From assembly GCA_036365145.1 (NCBI GenBank), contig JAEOAD010000015.1:62001-126000 (forward strand): 64,000 bases of DNA, given 5' to 3'. Position numbers and translations under genes: made by a program. Below are positions 36,671 through 50,400 of the stretch, piece after piece. Below the pieces are notes generated by a model. It had not been told where the DNA came from. It was given only the letters and a program-made list of their open reading frames with translations, and did no database searches. Numbering within the stretch: position 1 is the stretch's first letter; each line of letters opens with the position of its first letter. The stretch is from Orientallactaga sibirica. Its lineage: Eukaryota > Chordata > Mammalia > Rodentia > Dipodidae.

Positions 36671-39600
36671 CACCTTCATTGAACAGAGGGATCATCCATT
36701 CCTTAGGTAATGGTGAACACCTATATTGCACAGAGGCATCATCCATTCCTAAGGTAAAGGTCAACACCTGCATTGCACATAGAGAACTTCCATTACATTT
36801 GTAAAGGTAAACATCTGCATTGAACAGAGGGATCTTTCATTCCTTAGGTAATAGTAAACACCTCCAATGCACAGAGGGATCATCCATTCCTAAGACAAAT
36901 ATAAACACCTGCACTGCACAGAGGGATCTTCCTTCCTTAGGTAATAGTGAACACCTGCAATGCACTGAATGATCATCCATTCCTCAGATAAAGATAAAGA
37001 CATGAAAAGCACAGAGTGGTCATCCTTTCCTTAGGTAAACACAGAATCCTGCGTTGACAGAGGGAACATTGTTCTTTGGGAAAGGTAAACACCTGCGTTG
37101 AACAGAGATATCATCCACTACTTAATTAAAGGTAAACACCTGCACTGAACAGAGGTATCATCCATTCCTTAGATAATGGTAAACACCTGCGTTGCATATA
37201 GGGATCATCCATTAAGTAGGTAAGGGTAAACAGTTGCAATGCACACAGTGATCATCCATTCCATAGGAAAGGGTAAACACCTGCATTGATAAGAGAGATC
37301 ATCCATTCCTTAAGTAAAGGTAGAAGCGCTGGTTGAACAGAGGGAACATCCTTCTTTAGGTAAAGCTAAACACTTGCGATGAACAGAATTATCATCCATT
37401 CCTTAGATAACAGTAAACACCTGCATTGCACAGAGGGATCATCCATTCCTTAGGTAAAGGTAAACTCCTGATTTGCACAGAGTGATCATCCATTCCTTAG
37501 GATAAGTTAAACACCCGCATTGAACAGAGGGATCATCCATTCCTTAGTTAATGGTAAACACCTGCATTGAACAGGGGAATCATCTATTTCTTAAGTAAAG
37601 ATCAACACATGCATCGCACAGAGGGATCATCCATTCCTTAGGTAATTGTAAACACTATCATTGTACAGAGGGATCATCCGTTCCTTAGGTACACGTAAAC
37701 ACTTGCAATAAACAGAGGGATCATCCCATTCCGTAGGTAAGGGTAAACACCTGCATTGCAGAGAGGGATCATCCATTACTTAGGTAAAAGTAGAAGCATA
37801 CGTTGAACAGAGGGATCACCATTCTTTAGGTAAAGGTAAACAACTGTTTTGAACAGAGGTATCAGTCATTCCTTAGACAACGGTAAACACCTGCATTGAA
37901 CAGAGGGATCATTTATTCTTTAGGTAAAGTTTAACACCAGCTTTGTACATAGGGATCATCACATTGCTTAGGTAAAGGTAAACACCTGAATGACACAGAG
38001 GGACAATATATTCATTAGGTAAGGATAAACACCTATATTGAACAGAGGGATCATCTATTCCTTAGGTAAAGATCAACACCTGCATTGCACAGAGGGATCA
38101 TCCCATTCCTTAGGTAAAGGAAAACACCTGATTTGCACAGAGTGATCATCCACTCCTTAGGTTAAGGTAAACACGTGCATTGCCCAGAGGGATCATACAT
38201 TTCTTAGGTAAAGGTAAACACCTGGTTTGCACTGAGTGATCATCCATTCTTTAGGTTAAGGTAAACACCTACATTGAATAGAGGGATCATCCCTTCCTTA
38301 GATAACGGTAAAGACCTGCATTGAACAGGGGAATCATCTATTTGTTAGGTAAAGGTCAACACCTGCATTTCACAGAGGGATCATCCATTCCTTAGGTACA
38401 GGTAAACACCTTCATTGAACAGAGGGATCATCCATTCCTTAGGTAATGGTGAACACCTATATTGCATAGAGGCATCATGCATTCCTTAGGTAAAAGTCAA
38501 CACCTGCATTGGCCATAGAGGACTTCCATTACATTTGTAAAGGTAAACATCTGCATTGAACAGAGGGATCTTTCATTCCTTATGTAATAGGAAACACCTG
38601 CAATGCACAAAGGGATCATCCATTCCTAAGACACATATAAACACCTGCACTGCACAGAGGGATCTTCCTCCCTTAGGTAATAGTGAACATCTGCAATGCA
38701 CTGAATGATCATCCATTCCTTAGATAAAGGGAATGACCTGCAATGCACAGTGTGGTCATCCTTTCCTTAGGTAAAGGTAGAAACCTGCGTTGGACGGAGG
38801 GATCATTGTTCTTTGGCAAAGGTAAACACCTGCGTTGAACAGAGATATCAACCACTCCTTAAGTAAAGGTAAACACCTGCATTGAACAGAGGTATCATCC
38901 ATTCCGATGATAACGGGAAACACCAGCGTTGCACATAGGGATCATCCATTCTGTAGGTAAAGGTAAACAGTTGCAATGCACACAGTGACCATCCACTCCG
39001 TAGGTAAGGGTAAACACCTGCATTGATAAGAGAGATCATCCATTCCTTAAGTAAAGGTAGAAGCCCTGGTTGAACAGAGAGAAAATCCTTCTTTAGGTAA
39101 AGCTAAACACTTGCGTTGAAGAGAATTATCATCCATTCCTTAGATAACAGTAAACAACTGCATTGCACAGAGGGATCATCCCATTCGTTACGTAAAGGTA
39201 CACACCTGCATTGCACAGAGGGATCATCCATTCCATAGGTAAAGGTAAACGCCTGATTGGCACAGAGTGATCATCCATTCCTTAGGTAAAGGTAAACTCC
39301 TGATTTGCACAGAGTGATCATCCATTCCTTAGGATAAGGTAACACCCGCATTGAACAGAGGGATCATCCATTCCTTAGTTAATGGTAAACACCTGCATTG
39401 AACAGGGGAATCATGTATTTCTTAAGTAAAGATCAACACATGCATCGCACAGAGGGATCATCCATTCCTTAGGTAATTGTAAACACTATCATTGTACAGA
39501 GGGATCGTCCATTCCTTAGGTACAGGCAAACACTTCCAATAAACAGAGGGATCATCCCATTCCGTAGGTAAGGGTAAACACCTGCACTGCACAGAGGGAT

Positions 39601-40412
39601 CATCCATTACTTAGGTAAAAGTAGAAGCCTACGTTGAACAGAGGGATCACCATTAGTTAGGTAAAGGTAAACAACTGTTTTGAACAGAGGTATCAGTCAT
39701 TCCATAGACAACGGTAAACACTTGCATTAAACAGAGGGATCATTTATTCTTTAGGTAAAGTTTAACACCAGCTTTGCACATAGGGATCATCACATTGCTT
39801 AGGTAAAGGTAAACACCTGAATGACACAGAGGGACAATGTATTCCTTTCGTAAGGATAAACACCTATATTGAACAGAGGGATCATCTATTCCTTAGGTAA
39901 AGATCAACACCTGCATTGCACAGAGGGATCATCCCATTCCTTAGGTAAAGGAAAACACCTGATTTGCACAGAGTGATCATCCACTCCTTAGGTTAAGGTA
40001 AACACCTGCATTGAATAGAGGGATCATCCCTTCCTTAGATAACGGTAAGCACCTGCATTGAATAGGGGAATCATTTATTCCTTAGGTAAAGATCAACACC
40101 TGCATTGCACAGAGGGAGCATCCCATTCCTTAGGTAAAGGTAAACACCTGCATTGTACAGAGGGATCATACATTCCTTAGGTAGAGGTAAACACCTGCAT
40201 TGCACAGAGGGATCATACATTCCTTAGGTAAAGGTAAACACCTGGTTTGCAATGAGAGATCATCCATTCTTTAGGTTAAGGTAAACACTGGCATTGAATA
40301 GAGGGATCATCCCTTCCTTAGGTAACGGCAAACACCTGCATTGAACAGGGGAATAATCTATTTCTTAGGTAAAGGTCAATACCTGCATTGCACAGAGGGA
40401 TCATCCATTCCT
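36671..40412 (+). repeat. tandem duplication of 37-39 monomers
   Basis: The 1.74-kb series beginning CACCTTCATTGAACAGAGGG at 36671 is repeated from 38407. Matching markers are ACTTCCATTACATTTGTAAA (about 36787 and 38522), GTAGAAGC (37790 and 39621) and TTTAACACCAGCTTTG (about 37929 and 39760). The shift grows from about 1,736 to 1,831 bases because the second copy has gained about two monomers near 39240. Copy 1 (19560-21490) and copy 4 (56830-58570) have the series once. Confidence 0.85.
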
Positions 40413-42072
40413 TAGGTACAGGTAAACATATGCATTGAACATAGGGATCTTCCATTCCATAGGTAAATTTCAACACCTGATGGGCCCAGAGGGATCATAC
40501 ATAACTTATGTAAAGGTAATCACATGCCTTGCACACAGGGAACATCCATTCCTTAGGTAATAGTAAACACCTGCAATGCACAGAGGGATCATCAATTCCG
40601 AATGTAAAGATAAACACCTACAATGCACGGAGGGATTTTCTATTCCTTAGATAAGGGTATACACCTGCATTGCACCGGGGGATCATCCATTCCTTAAGTA
40701 AATGTAGAAACGTGGTTTGGAGAGAGGGATCATCCTTCATTAGGTAAAGGCAGACACCTGCGTTGAATAGAGGGATCATCTATTCCTTAGATAAAGGTCA
40801 ACACCTGCATTGCACAGAGGGACCATCCATTCCTTAAGTAAATTTCAACAACTGCATTGAACTGAGGGATCATCCAATCCTTAGGTAAAGGTCAACACCT
40901 GACTGGCCCAGAGGGATCATCCATACCTTATGTAAATTTAAACACCTGCATTGCACACAGGGAACATCCATTCTTTATGTAATATTAAGCACCTACAATG
41001 CACAGAGGGATCATCAATTGCGAAGGTAAATGTAAACACCTGCATTGCACAGAGGAATCATCTATTCCTTAGGTAAGGGTATACACCTGCATTGCACCAG
41101 GGGATCATCCATTCCTTAAGTAAAGGTAGATCTGGTTTGAAGAGAGGGGTCATCGTTCTTTAGGTAAAGGCACACACCTGCATTTGAACAGAGGGATCTT
41201 CCATTCCTTAGGTAACATTAAACAACTGCATAGCACAGAGGGATCATCCATTCCCTAGGTAATGGTAAACACCTGCAGTTATCAGAGGGATCATCCATTC
41301 CTTAGATAACGGGAAACATCTGCATTGAACAGAGAGATCATCCATTCCTTAGGTAATGGTAAACACCTGCATTGTACAGAGGGATCATCCATTCCTTAGG
41401 TTTAGGACAACACCTGAATTGCACAGAGGGATCATCCCTTCCTTAATTAATGATCAACACCTGAATTGAACAGAGGGATCATCCATTCCTTAGGCAATGG
41501 GAAACACCTTCATTGAACAGAGGGATCATACATTCCTTAGATAATGGTAAACACCTGCCTTGAAGAGAGGGATCACGTATTCCTTAGGTAAAGATCAACA
41601 CCTGCATTGCACAGAGGGATCATTGATTCCTTAAGTAAAGTTCAACATCTGCATTGAACAGAAGGTCATCCATTCCTTACGTAAAGCAAAACACCTGCAT
41701 TTCACAGAGGGATCTTCCATTCATTACGTAAAGACAAACACCTCCATTGCACTGATGAATCATACTTTCCTTAGGTAAAGGTAAACACCAGCAATGAACA
41801 TTGGCATCTTCCATTCCTTAGGTTATAATAAACACCTGCAATGCACGGAGGGATCATCACATTCCTTACATAAATGTAAACACCTGCAATGAACAGAGGG
41901 ATCATCCATTCCTTAGGGAAAGGTAAACACCTGAGTTGCACAGATGGATCATCCATTCCGTACCTAAAGTTAAACAGCTGCATTTTACAGATCGATCATT
42001 CATTCCTTAGGTATAGGTAACGAACTGCATTGCACAGAGAGTTCATAAATTCCTTAGGTAAAGGTCAACACC

Positions 42073-42290
42073 TGCCTGGCCAAGAAGGATCATCGATTCC
42101 TTAAGTAAAGGCAATACCTGCATTTCACACAGGGAAGATCCATTCTTTAGGTAAAGGTAAAGAACTGATTTGTACCGAGAGTTCATAAATTCCTTAGGTA
42201 AAGGTGCACACCTGCCTGGCCAAGAAGGATCATCGATTCCTTAAGTAAAGGCAATACCTGCATTTCACACAGGGAAGATCCATTCCTTTG
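42073..42290 (+). repeat. 3-monomer tandem duplication
   Basis: The series CTGGCCAAGAAGGATCATCG, GGCAATACCTGCATTTCAC, CAGGGAAGATCCATTC appears twice, about 138 bases apart. The same duplicated arrangement is present at 52393-52605 (about 140 bases apart), while 24755 and 48480 have it once. Confidence 0.8.
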
Positions 42291-44785
42291 GTACAGGTAA
42301 AAACCTGAATTGAACAGAGGGATATTCCATTGTTTAAGTTATAGGAAACACCTGGAATGCACAGAGGGATCATCCATTCCTTACAAAATGGTTAATACCT
42401 GCATTTCACAGGATCATCCATTCCTTAAGTCAAGGTAGAAACCTGCGTTGAATAGAGGGATCATCCTTCTTCAGGTAAAGGTAAATTCCTGCGTTGAACA
42501 GAGGTATCACCCATTCCTTAGACAATGGTAAACACCTGAATGGAACAGAGGGATCATGTGTTCCTTAGGGATCATATGTTCCTAAGGGATCAACACCTGC
42601 ATTGCACACTGTGATCATCCCATTCATTAGGTAAAGGTAAACACTTGCATTGCACAGAGGGATCACCCATTCCTCAGGGAAATGTAAACACCAGCATTGA
42701 ACATAGGCATCTTCCATTTCTTAGGTAATAGTAAACACCTGCAGTGAGCATAGGGTCATCCCAGTCCTTACATGAGCATAAAAAACTGCATTGAACAAAG
42801 GGATCATCCATTACTTAGATAATGGTAAACACCTGGATTGAACAGAGGGATCAGCTATTCCTTAGATAAAGATCCACACCTACATTGCACAGGGGGATCA
42901 TCCCATTACGTAGGTAAAGCTAAACACCTGCATTGCACAGAGGGATCATCAATTAGTTAGGTAAGGGTAAACACCCATATTGCAGAGAGGGATCATCCAT
43001 TCCTTAGGTAACTGTAAACACCTACATTGAACCGAGGGATTATACATTCCTTAGATAACGGTAAACACCTGCATTGAACAGAGGGATCACCTGTTACTTA
43101 GGTAAAGATCAACACCTGCATTGAACAGAGGGATTGTCCCATCCCTTAGAAAAAGACAAACACCTGCATTGCACACAGGGATCATCCATTCAGTAGGTCA
43201 TGGTAAACACCTGCATTGAACAAAGGCATCACCTATTCCTAAGATAAAGATCCACACCTACATTGCACAGGGGGATAATCCCATTACTTAGGTAAAGCTA
43301 AACACCTGTATTGCACAGAGGGATCATCAATTCCTTAGATAAATGCAAACACCTGCCTTCCACAGAGGGATCAGCTATTCCTTAGTAAAGGTGAACAACT
43401 GCAGTGCACGGAGGGATCATCCAATCATTAGGTAAGTTCAACAACTGCCTTGAACAGATGTGTCATTCACTCCTTAAGGAAAGGTCAACACCTGCCTGTC
43501 CGAGAGGGATCATCCCTTCCTTATGTAAAGGTAAACACCTGCATTGCACACAGGAAACACCAGTTCCTTTGGTAAAGGTATACACCTGCATTGAACAGAC
43601 GAATCATCCATTGCTTAGTTAAAGGTAAACACCTGCATTGAACAGAGGGATCTTCCATTCCATAGGTAATAGTAAACACCTGCAATGCACAGAAGGATCA
43701 TCCATTCCGTAGATAATGGTAAACACCTGCAGTGCACAGAGGGATCATCCATTCATTAGGTAAAGGTAATCACCTGCATTGAACAGAGGTGTCATATATT
43801 CCATAGGTAAAGGTCAACATATTCATTGCACAGGGGGATCATCCATTCCTTAGGTAAAGGTCAAAACCTGCATTGCATAGAGGGATCATCCATTCCTTAG
43901 GTATAGGACAACACCTACATTGCACAGAGGGATCATCCATTCCTTAAGTATAGATCAACACCTGCATTGAACAGAGGGATCATCCATTCCTTAGGTAATG
44001 GTAAACACCTGCAATGCACAAGGGATCATCCATTCCTAAGACAAATATAAATACCTGCAATGCACAGAGGGATCATCCATTCCTTAGGTAATGGGAAACA
44101 CCTGCATTAAACAGAGGGATCATACATTCCTTAGTTTAAGGTAAACACCTGCATTGAACAGAGGGATCTTCCATTGCATAGGTAATAGTAAACACCTGCA
44201 TTACACAGAGGATCATCCATTACTTAGATAAAGCCAAACACCTGCATTGAACACAGGGATCATCCATTCCTTAGGTAATGGTCAACACCTGCATTGCAAA
44301 GAGGGATCATCCATTCCTTAGGTAAAGGTAACAAGCTGCATTGCACACAGAGAATATCCATTCCTTTTGTAAAGGTAAACACAAGCATTAATCAGAGTGA
44401 TCTCTCATTACTTAGGTAATAGTAAACACCTGCAATGCACAAGGGATCATCCATTCCTAAGACAAATATAAATACCTGCAATGCACAGAGGGATCATCTC
44501 TTCCTTAGGTCAAGCTAAAAACCTGCATTGCACAGAGGGATCATTCATTCCTTAGGCAATGGTAAACACATGCCTTGAAGAGAGGGGTCATGTGTTCCTT
44601 AGGTAAAGATCAACACCTGCATTGCACAGAGGGGTCATTGATTCCTTAAGTAAAGTTCAACATCTGCATTGAACAGAAGGTCATCCATTCCTTACGTAAA
44701 GGACAACACCTGCATTTCACAGCGGGCTCTTCCATTCATTACATTAACATGAACACCTCCATTGTACTGATGAATCATACTTTCC

Positions 44786-47400
44786 TGCATTGAACACTGG
44801 GCTCATTTATTCTCTAGGTAAAGATCAACAACTGCATTGCACAGAGGGAACATCCCATAACGTACGTAAAGGTAAACACCTGCATTACACAGACGGATCA
44901 TCAATTACTTAGGTATTGGTAAACACCTGCATTGAACAGAGGCATCATGCATTCCTCATATAACGGTAAATGCCTGCATTGAACCGAGGGATCATCTATT
45001 CCTTAGGTAAAGGTCAATACCTGTATTGTGTAGAGGGATCATCTATTTTTAGGTAAAAGTCAACACCTGCATGGAACAGAAGGATGATCCATTCCTTAGG
45101 TAAAGGTCAACACCAGAATTGCACATAGGAATATTCCATTCATTATGTAAAGATAAAAACCTCCATTGCACAGAGGAATCATCCTTTCCTTTGGTAAAGT
45201 TAAACACCTGCATTGAACATAGGCATCTTCCATTCCTTAGGTAATAGTAAACCCCTGCAATCCACAGAGGGATCATCCCATTCCTTAGGTAAAGGTAAAC
45301 ACCTGCCTTGCACAGAGGGATTATCCATTCCTTGGGGAAAGGTGAACAACTGCATTGTACAGAGGGATCACCCATTCCTTAGGTAAAAGGTCAAAACCTG
45401 CATTGCACAGAGGTACCATCCATTCCTTAGGTAAAGGTCAACACCTGACTGGCCCAGAGGGATAAATTATTCCTTATGTAATGTTAAACACCTGTATTGA
45501 ACACAGGGAACATCCATTCCTTGGGTAAAGGTAAACACCTGCAATGAACTGAGGGATCTTCCATTCCTTAGGTAACAGTAAACACTTCCAATGAACAGAG
45601 GGATCTTCCATTCCTTAGGTAACAGTAAACACCTGCAATGCACAGAAGGATTACTCATTCCTAAGATAAATGTAAAAACCTGCAATGCACACAGGTATCA
45701 TCCATTCCTTAGGTAAATTCAACACCTCCCTGCCCAGATGGATTATCCATTCCTTATGTAAAGGTAAACACCTGCATTGAACAGAGGGATCTTCCATTCC
45801 CGAGGTAAATGTAAACACCTGCAATGCACAGAGGGATCATCCATTCCTTAGGGAAATGTAAACACCTGAATGAACCGAGGGATCATCCACGCCTTAGGTA
45901 AGGGTAAACACCTGAATGGAACAGAGGGATCATCCATTCCTTAAGTAGAAACCTGCGTTGAACAGAGGGAGAATGCTTGTTTAGGTAAAGGTAAAGACCT
46001 ACATGGAACACAGGGATCATCTATGCCTTAGTTAAATATCAACAGCTGCATTGCACAGAGGGATCATCCAATCATTAGGTAAGTTGAACACCTATATTGA
46101 ACAGGTGTATCATTCATTACTTAGGTAAATGTCAACACCTGCCTATCCAAGAGGGATCATCCATTCCTTATATAAAGGTAAACACCTGCATTACACACAG
46201 TAAACAACATTTCCTTTGGTAAAGGTAAACACTTGCATTGAACAGAGGGATCTTCCATTCCTTAGGTAATAGTGAACACCTGCAATGCACAGAGGGATCA
46301 TCCATTCCTAAAATAAATGTAAACACCTGAAGTGCACAGAGTGATCATCCATTCCTTAGGTAAAGGTCAACACCTGCCTAGTCCAGAGCATCATCCACTC
46401 CATATGTGAAGTTAAACACCTGCATTGAACACAGGGAATATCTATTACTTTGGTAAAGGTAAACACCCGCATTGAACAGATGGATCATCCATTGCTTAGG
46501 TAAAGGTAAACACCTGCATTGAACAGAGGGATCTTCCATTCCATAGGTAATAGTAAACACCTGCATTGCACAGATGGATCATCCATTCCTGAGGTAAGGG
46601 TAAACACTTGCATTGCACAGAGGGTTCTTTCATTCCTTAGGGTATAGTAAACACCTGCAACGTACAGAGGCATCATCCATTCCTATGACAAATGTAAACA
46701 CTTTCACTGAACAGAGGGATCATACATTCCTTAGATAACGGTAAACACCTGCATTGAACAGAGGGATCATCCTTTCCTTAGATAACGATAAACACCTGCA
46801 TTGAACAGAGGTATCTTCCATTCCTTAGGTAAAGGTCAACACCTGCCTCGCACAGAGGGATCATCCATTCCTTATGTAAAGGTATAAACCTGCATTGCAC
46901 ACAGAGAAAATCCATTCATTTTGTAAAGTTAAACACCTGCATTGAACCGACGGATCATCCATTACTTAGGTAAAGGAAAACACCTGCATTGAACACAGGG
47001 ATCTTCCATTCCATGGGTGATAGTAAGCTCCTGCAATGCACAGAGGGATCATCCATTGCTTAGGTAAGGGTAAACACCTACATTGCCCAGACAGATCACA
47101 CATTCCTTAGGTAAAGGTCAACACCTGCATTGCGCGCACGGAAGATCCCTTCCTTAAGTACTTGTGAACACGTGCAATGCACAGAGGGATCATAAATTCA
47201 GAAAGTAAATGGAAACACCTACAATGCACAGATGGATCGTCTATTCCTTATGTAAAGCTATACACCTGCATTGCACCAGGGGATCATCCATTCCTTAAGT
47301 AAAGGTAGAAACCTGGATTGAAGAGAGGGATCATCCTTCTTCAGTTAAAGATAGACACCTGCGTTGAACAGAGGGATCATCCATTCCTTAGGTAACATTA
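44786..47400 (+). repeat. higher-order block P, copy 3, partial
   Basis: From about 44786 the order matches 16095-18010 of copy 1 and 33135-35560 of copy 2, with the shared marker AAGTTGAACACCTATATTGA at 46081. It starts at a truncated monomer joined to unrelated block sequence. A further piece of the same block (with marker GAAGAAACGTTGTTGG at 49900) follows at about 49600-50640 after other block types. Confidence 0.8.
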
Positions 47401-50400
47401 AACACCTGAATTGCACAGAGGGATCATCCATTCCTTATGTAATGGTGAACACCTGTAATGAACAGAGGGATCATCCATTCCTTAGGTAATGGTGAACACC
47501 TGCACTGAACAGAGGGATCACCCATTCGTTAAGTAACTGTAAACACCTGCATTGAACAGAGGGATCATCCATTCCAAACATAAAGGTAAACACCTGCATT
47601 GAACAGAGAGATCAACTATTCTATAGGTAACGATCAACACCTGCATTGCGCTCAGGATCATCCATTCCTTAGGTAAAGGTCAACACCTGCATTGCACAGA
47701 GGGATCATCCATTCCTTAGGTAATGGTAAACACCTGCATTGAATAGAGGGATCATCCCTTCCTTAGATAACGGGAAGCACCTGCATTGAACAGGGGAATC
47801 ATTTATTCCTTAGGTAAAGGTCAACACCTGCATTGCACAGAAGGATCATCCCATTCCTTAGGTAAAGGTAAACACCTGCATTGTATAGAGGGATCATACA
47901 TTCCTTAGGTAAAGGTAAACACCTGCATTGCACAGAGGGATCATACATTCCTTATGCAAAGTTAAACACCTGGTTTGCACTGAGTGATCATCCATTCTTC
48001 AGGTTAAGGTAAACACCTGCATTGAAAGATGATCATCCCTTCCTTAGATAATGGTAAACACCAGCATTGAACAGGGGAATCATCTATTTCTTAGGTAAAG
48101 TTCAACACCTGCATTGCACAGAGGGATCATCCATTCCTTAGGTACATGTAAACACCTGCATTGAACAGAGGGATCTTCCATTCCATAGGTAATTTTCAAC
48201 ACCTGACGGGCCCAGAGGGATCATCCATAAGTTATGTAAAGGTACTCACATGCATTGCACACAGGGAACATCCATTCCTTAGGTATTAGTAAACACCTGC
48301 AATGCACAAAGGGATCATCTGTTCCGAAGGTAAAGGGAAACACCTACAATGAACAGAGGGATTGTCTATTCCTTACATAATGGTATACACCTGAATTGCA
48401 CCGGGGGATCATCCATTCCTTAAGTAAAGGTAAAGAACTGCATTGCAAAGAGAGTTCATAAATTCCTTAGGTAAAGGTCAACACCTGCCTGACCAAGAAG
48501 GATCATCGATTCCTTAAGTAAAGGCAATACCTGCATTTCACACAGGGAAGATCCATTCCTTTGGTACAGGTAAAAACCTGTATTGAACAGAGGGATCATC
48601 CATTCCTTACATAATGGTTAATACCTGCATTTCACAGGATCATCCATTCTTTAAGTCAAGGTAGAAACCTGCGTTGAATAGAGGGATCATCCTTCTTCAG
48701 GTAAAGGTAAATACCTGCATTGAACAGAGGGATCATATGTTCCTTAGGGATCATATGTTCCTGAGGGATCAACACGTGCATTGCACACTGGGATCATCCC
48801 GTTCATTAGGTAAAGGTAAACACTTGCATTGCACAGAGGGATCACCCATTCCTCAGGTAAATGTAAACACCAGCATTGATCATAGGCATCTTCCATTCCT
48901 TAGATAATGGTAAACACCTGGATTGAACAGAGGGATCACCTATTCCTTAGGTAAAGATCCACACCTACATTGCACAGTGGGATCATCCCATTACTTATGT
49001 AAAGCTAAACACATGCACTGCACAGAGGGATCATTAATTCCTCAGGTAAGGGTAAACACCTGTATTGCAGAGAGGAATCATCCATTCCTTAGGTAACTGT
49101 AAACACCTACATTGAACAGAGGGATTTTACATTCCTTAGATAACGGTAGACACCTGCATTGAACAGAGGGATCACCTGTTACTTAGGTAAAGAACAACAC
49201 CTGCATTGAACAGAGGGATTAGCTCATCCCTTAGATAAAGACAAACACCTGCATTGCACACAGGGATCATCCATTCCTTAGGTCATGGTAAACACCTGCA
49301 TTGAACAGAGGAATCTTCCAATCCTTAGACAAAGGTAAACACCTGCATTGAACCGAGGGATGATCTATTCCTTAGGTAAAGATCAACACCTGAAATTCAC
49401 AGAAAGACCATCATTTCCTTAGGTAAAGGTAAACACCAGCATTGAACTGAGGCATCTTTCATTCTTTAGGTAATAGTAAACACCTGCAATACACAGAGGA
49501 ATCATCCCATTCCGTACACAAACTTAAACACCTGCATTGAACTGAAGGATCCTCCATTCCATAGATAAAGACAAACACCTGCCTTGCACAGAGGGATCAT
49601 CCATTCCTTAGATATAGGTCAACACCTGCATTACAAAGAGTTATCATCCATTACTTAAGTAAAGAGCAACACCGGCATTGAGCAGAGGGATCATCCTTTC
49701 CTTAGGTAAAGGACATCACCTGACTGGCCAAGAGGGATCATCCATACCTTATGTAAATGTAAACACCTGCAATGCACAGAGGGATCATCAACTCCGAAAG
49801 TAAATGTAAACACCTACCATGCACAGAGGGATCGTCTCTTACTTAGGTAAGGGTATACACCTGCATTGCACCCGGGGATCATCCATTCCTTAAGTAAAGG
49901 AAGAAACGTTGTTGGAAGAGAGGGATCATCTTTCTTTAGGTAAAGGTAGATACCTGAGTTGAACACAGGGATCATCCATTCCTTATGTAACTTTACTCAC
50001 CTGCATTGAACAGAGGGATCATCAATTCCTTAGGTAATGGTAAATACCTGGATTGCACAGAGGGATCATCTATTCCTTAGATAACGTTAAACACCTTCAT
50101 TGAACAGAGGGATCATCCATTCTTTACGTAATGGTGAACACCTATATTGCACAGACACATCATCCATTCCTTAGGTAAAGGTCAACACATGCATTGCACA
50201 TAGGGAACTTCCATTACATTTGTAAAGGTAAACATCTGCATTGAACATGAGGATCTTTCATTCCGTAGGTAATAGTAAACACCTGCAATGCACAGAGGGA
50301 TCATCCATTCCTAAGACAAATATAAACACCTGCACTGCACAGAGGGATCTTCCTTCCTTAGGTAATAGTGAACACCTGCAATGCACTGAATGATCATCCA

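Larger units (their letters stand above)
30305..41500 (+). repeat. higher-order block P, copy 2, expanded (about 11.2 kb)
   Basis: This is collinear with 14030-22480: markers at about 30385, 31700, 34467, 36479, 37790 and about 41030. It is longer than copy 1 because of an 8-monomer duplication (32176-32910) and a 37-39-monomer duplication (36671-40412). The offset to copy 1 grows stepwise from about 16,270 to 16,936 (at 34467), 17,112 (at 36479) and about 18,900 (at 41030). Confidence 0.85.
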
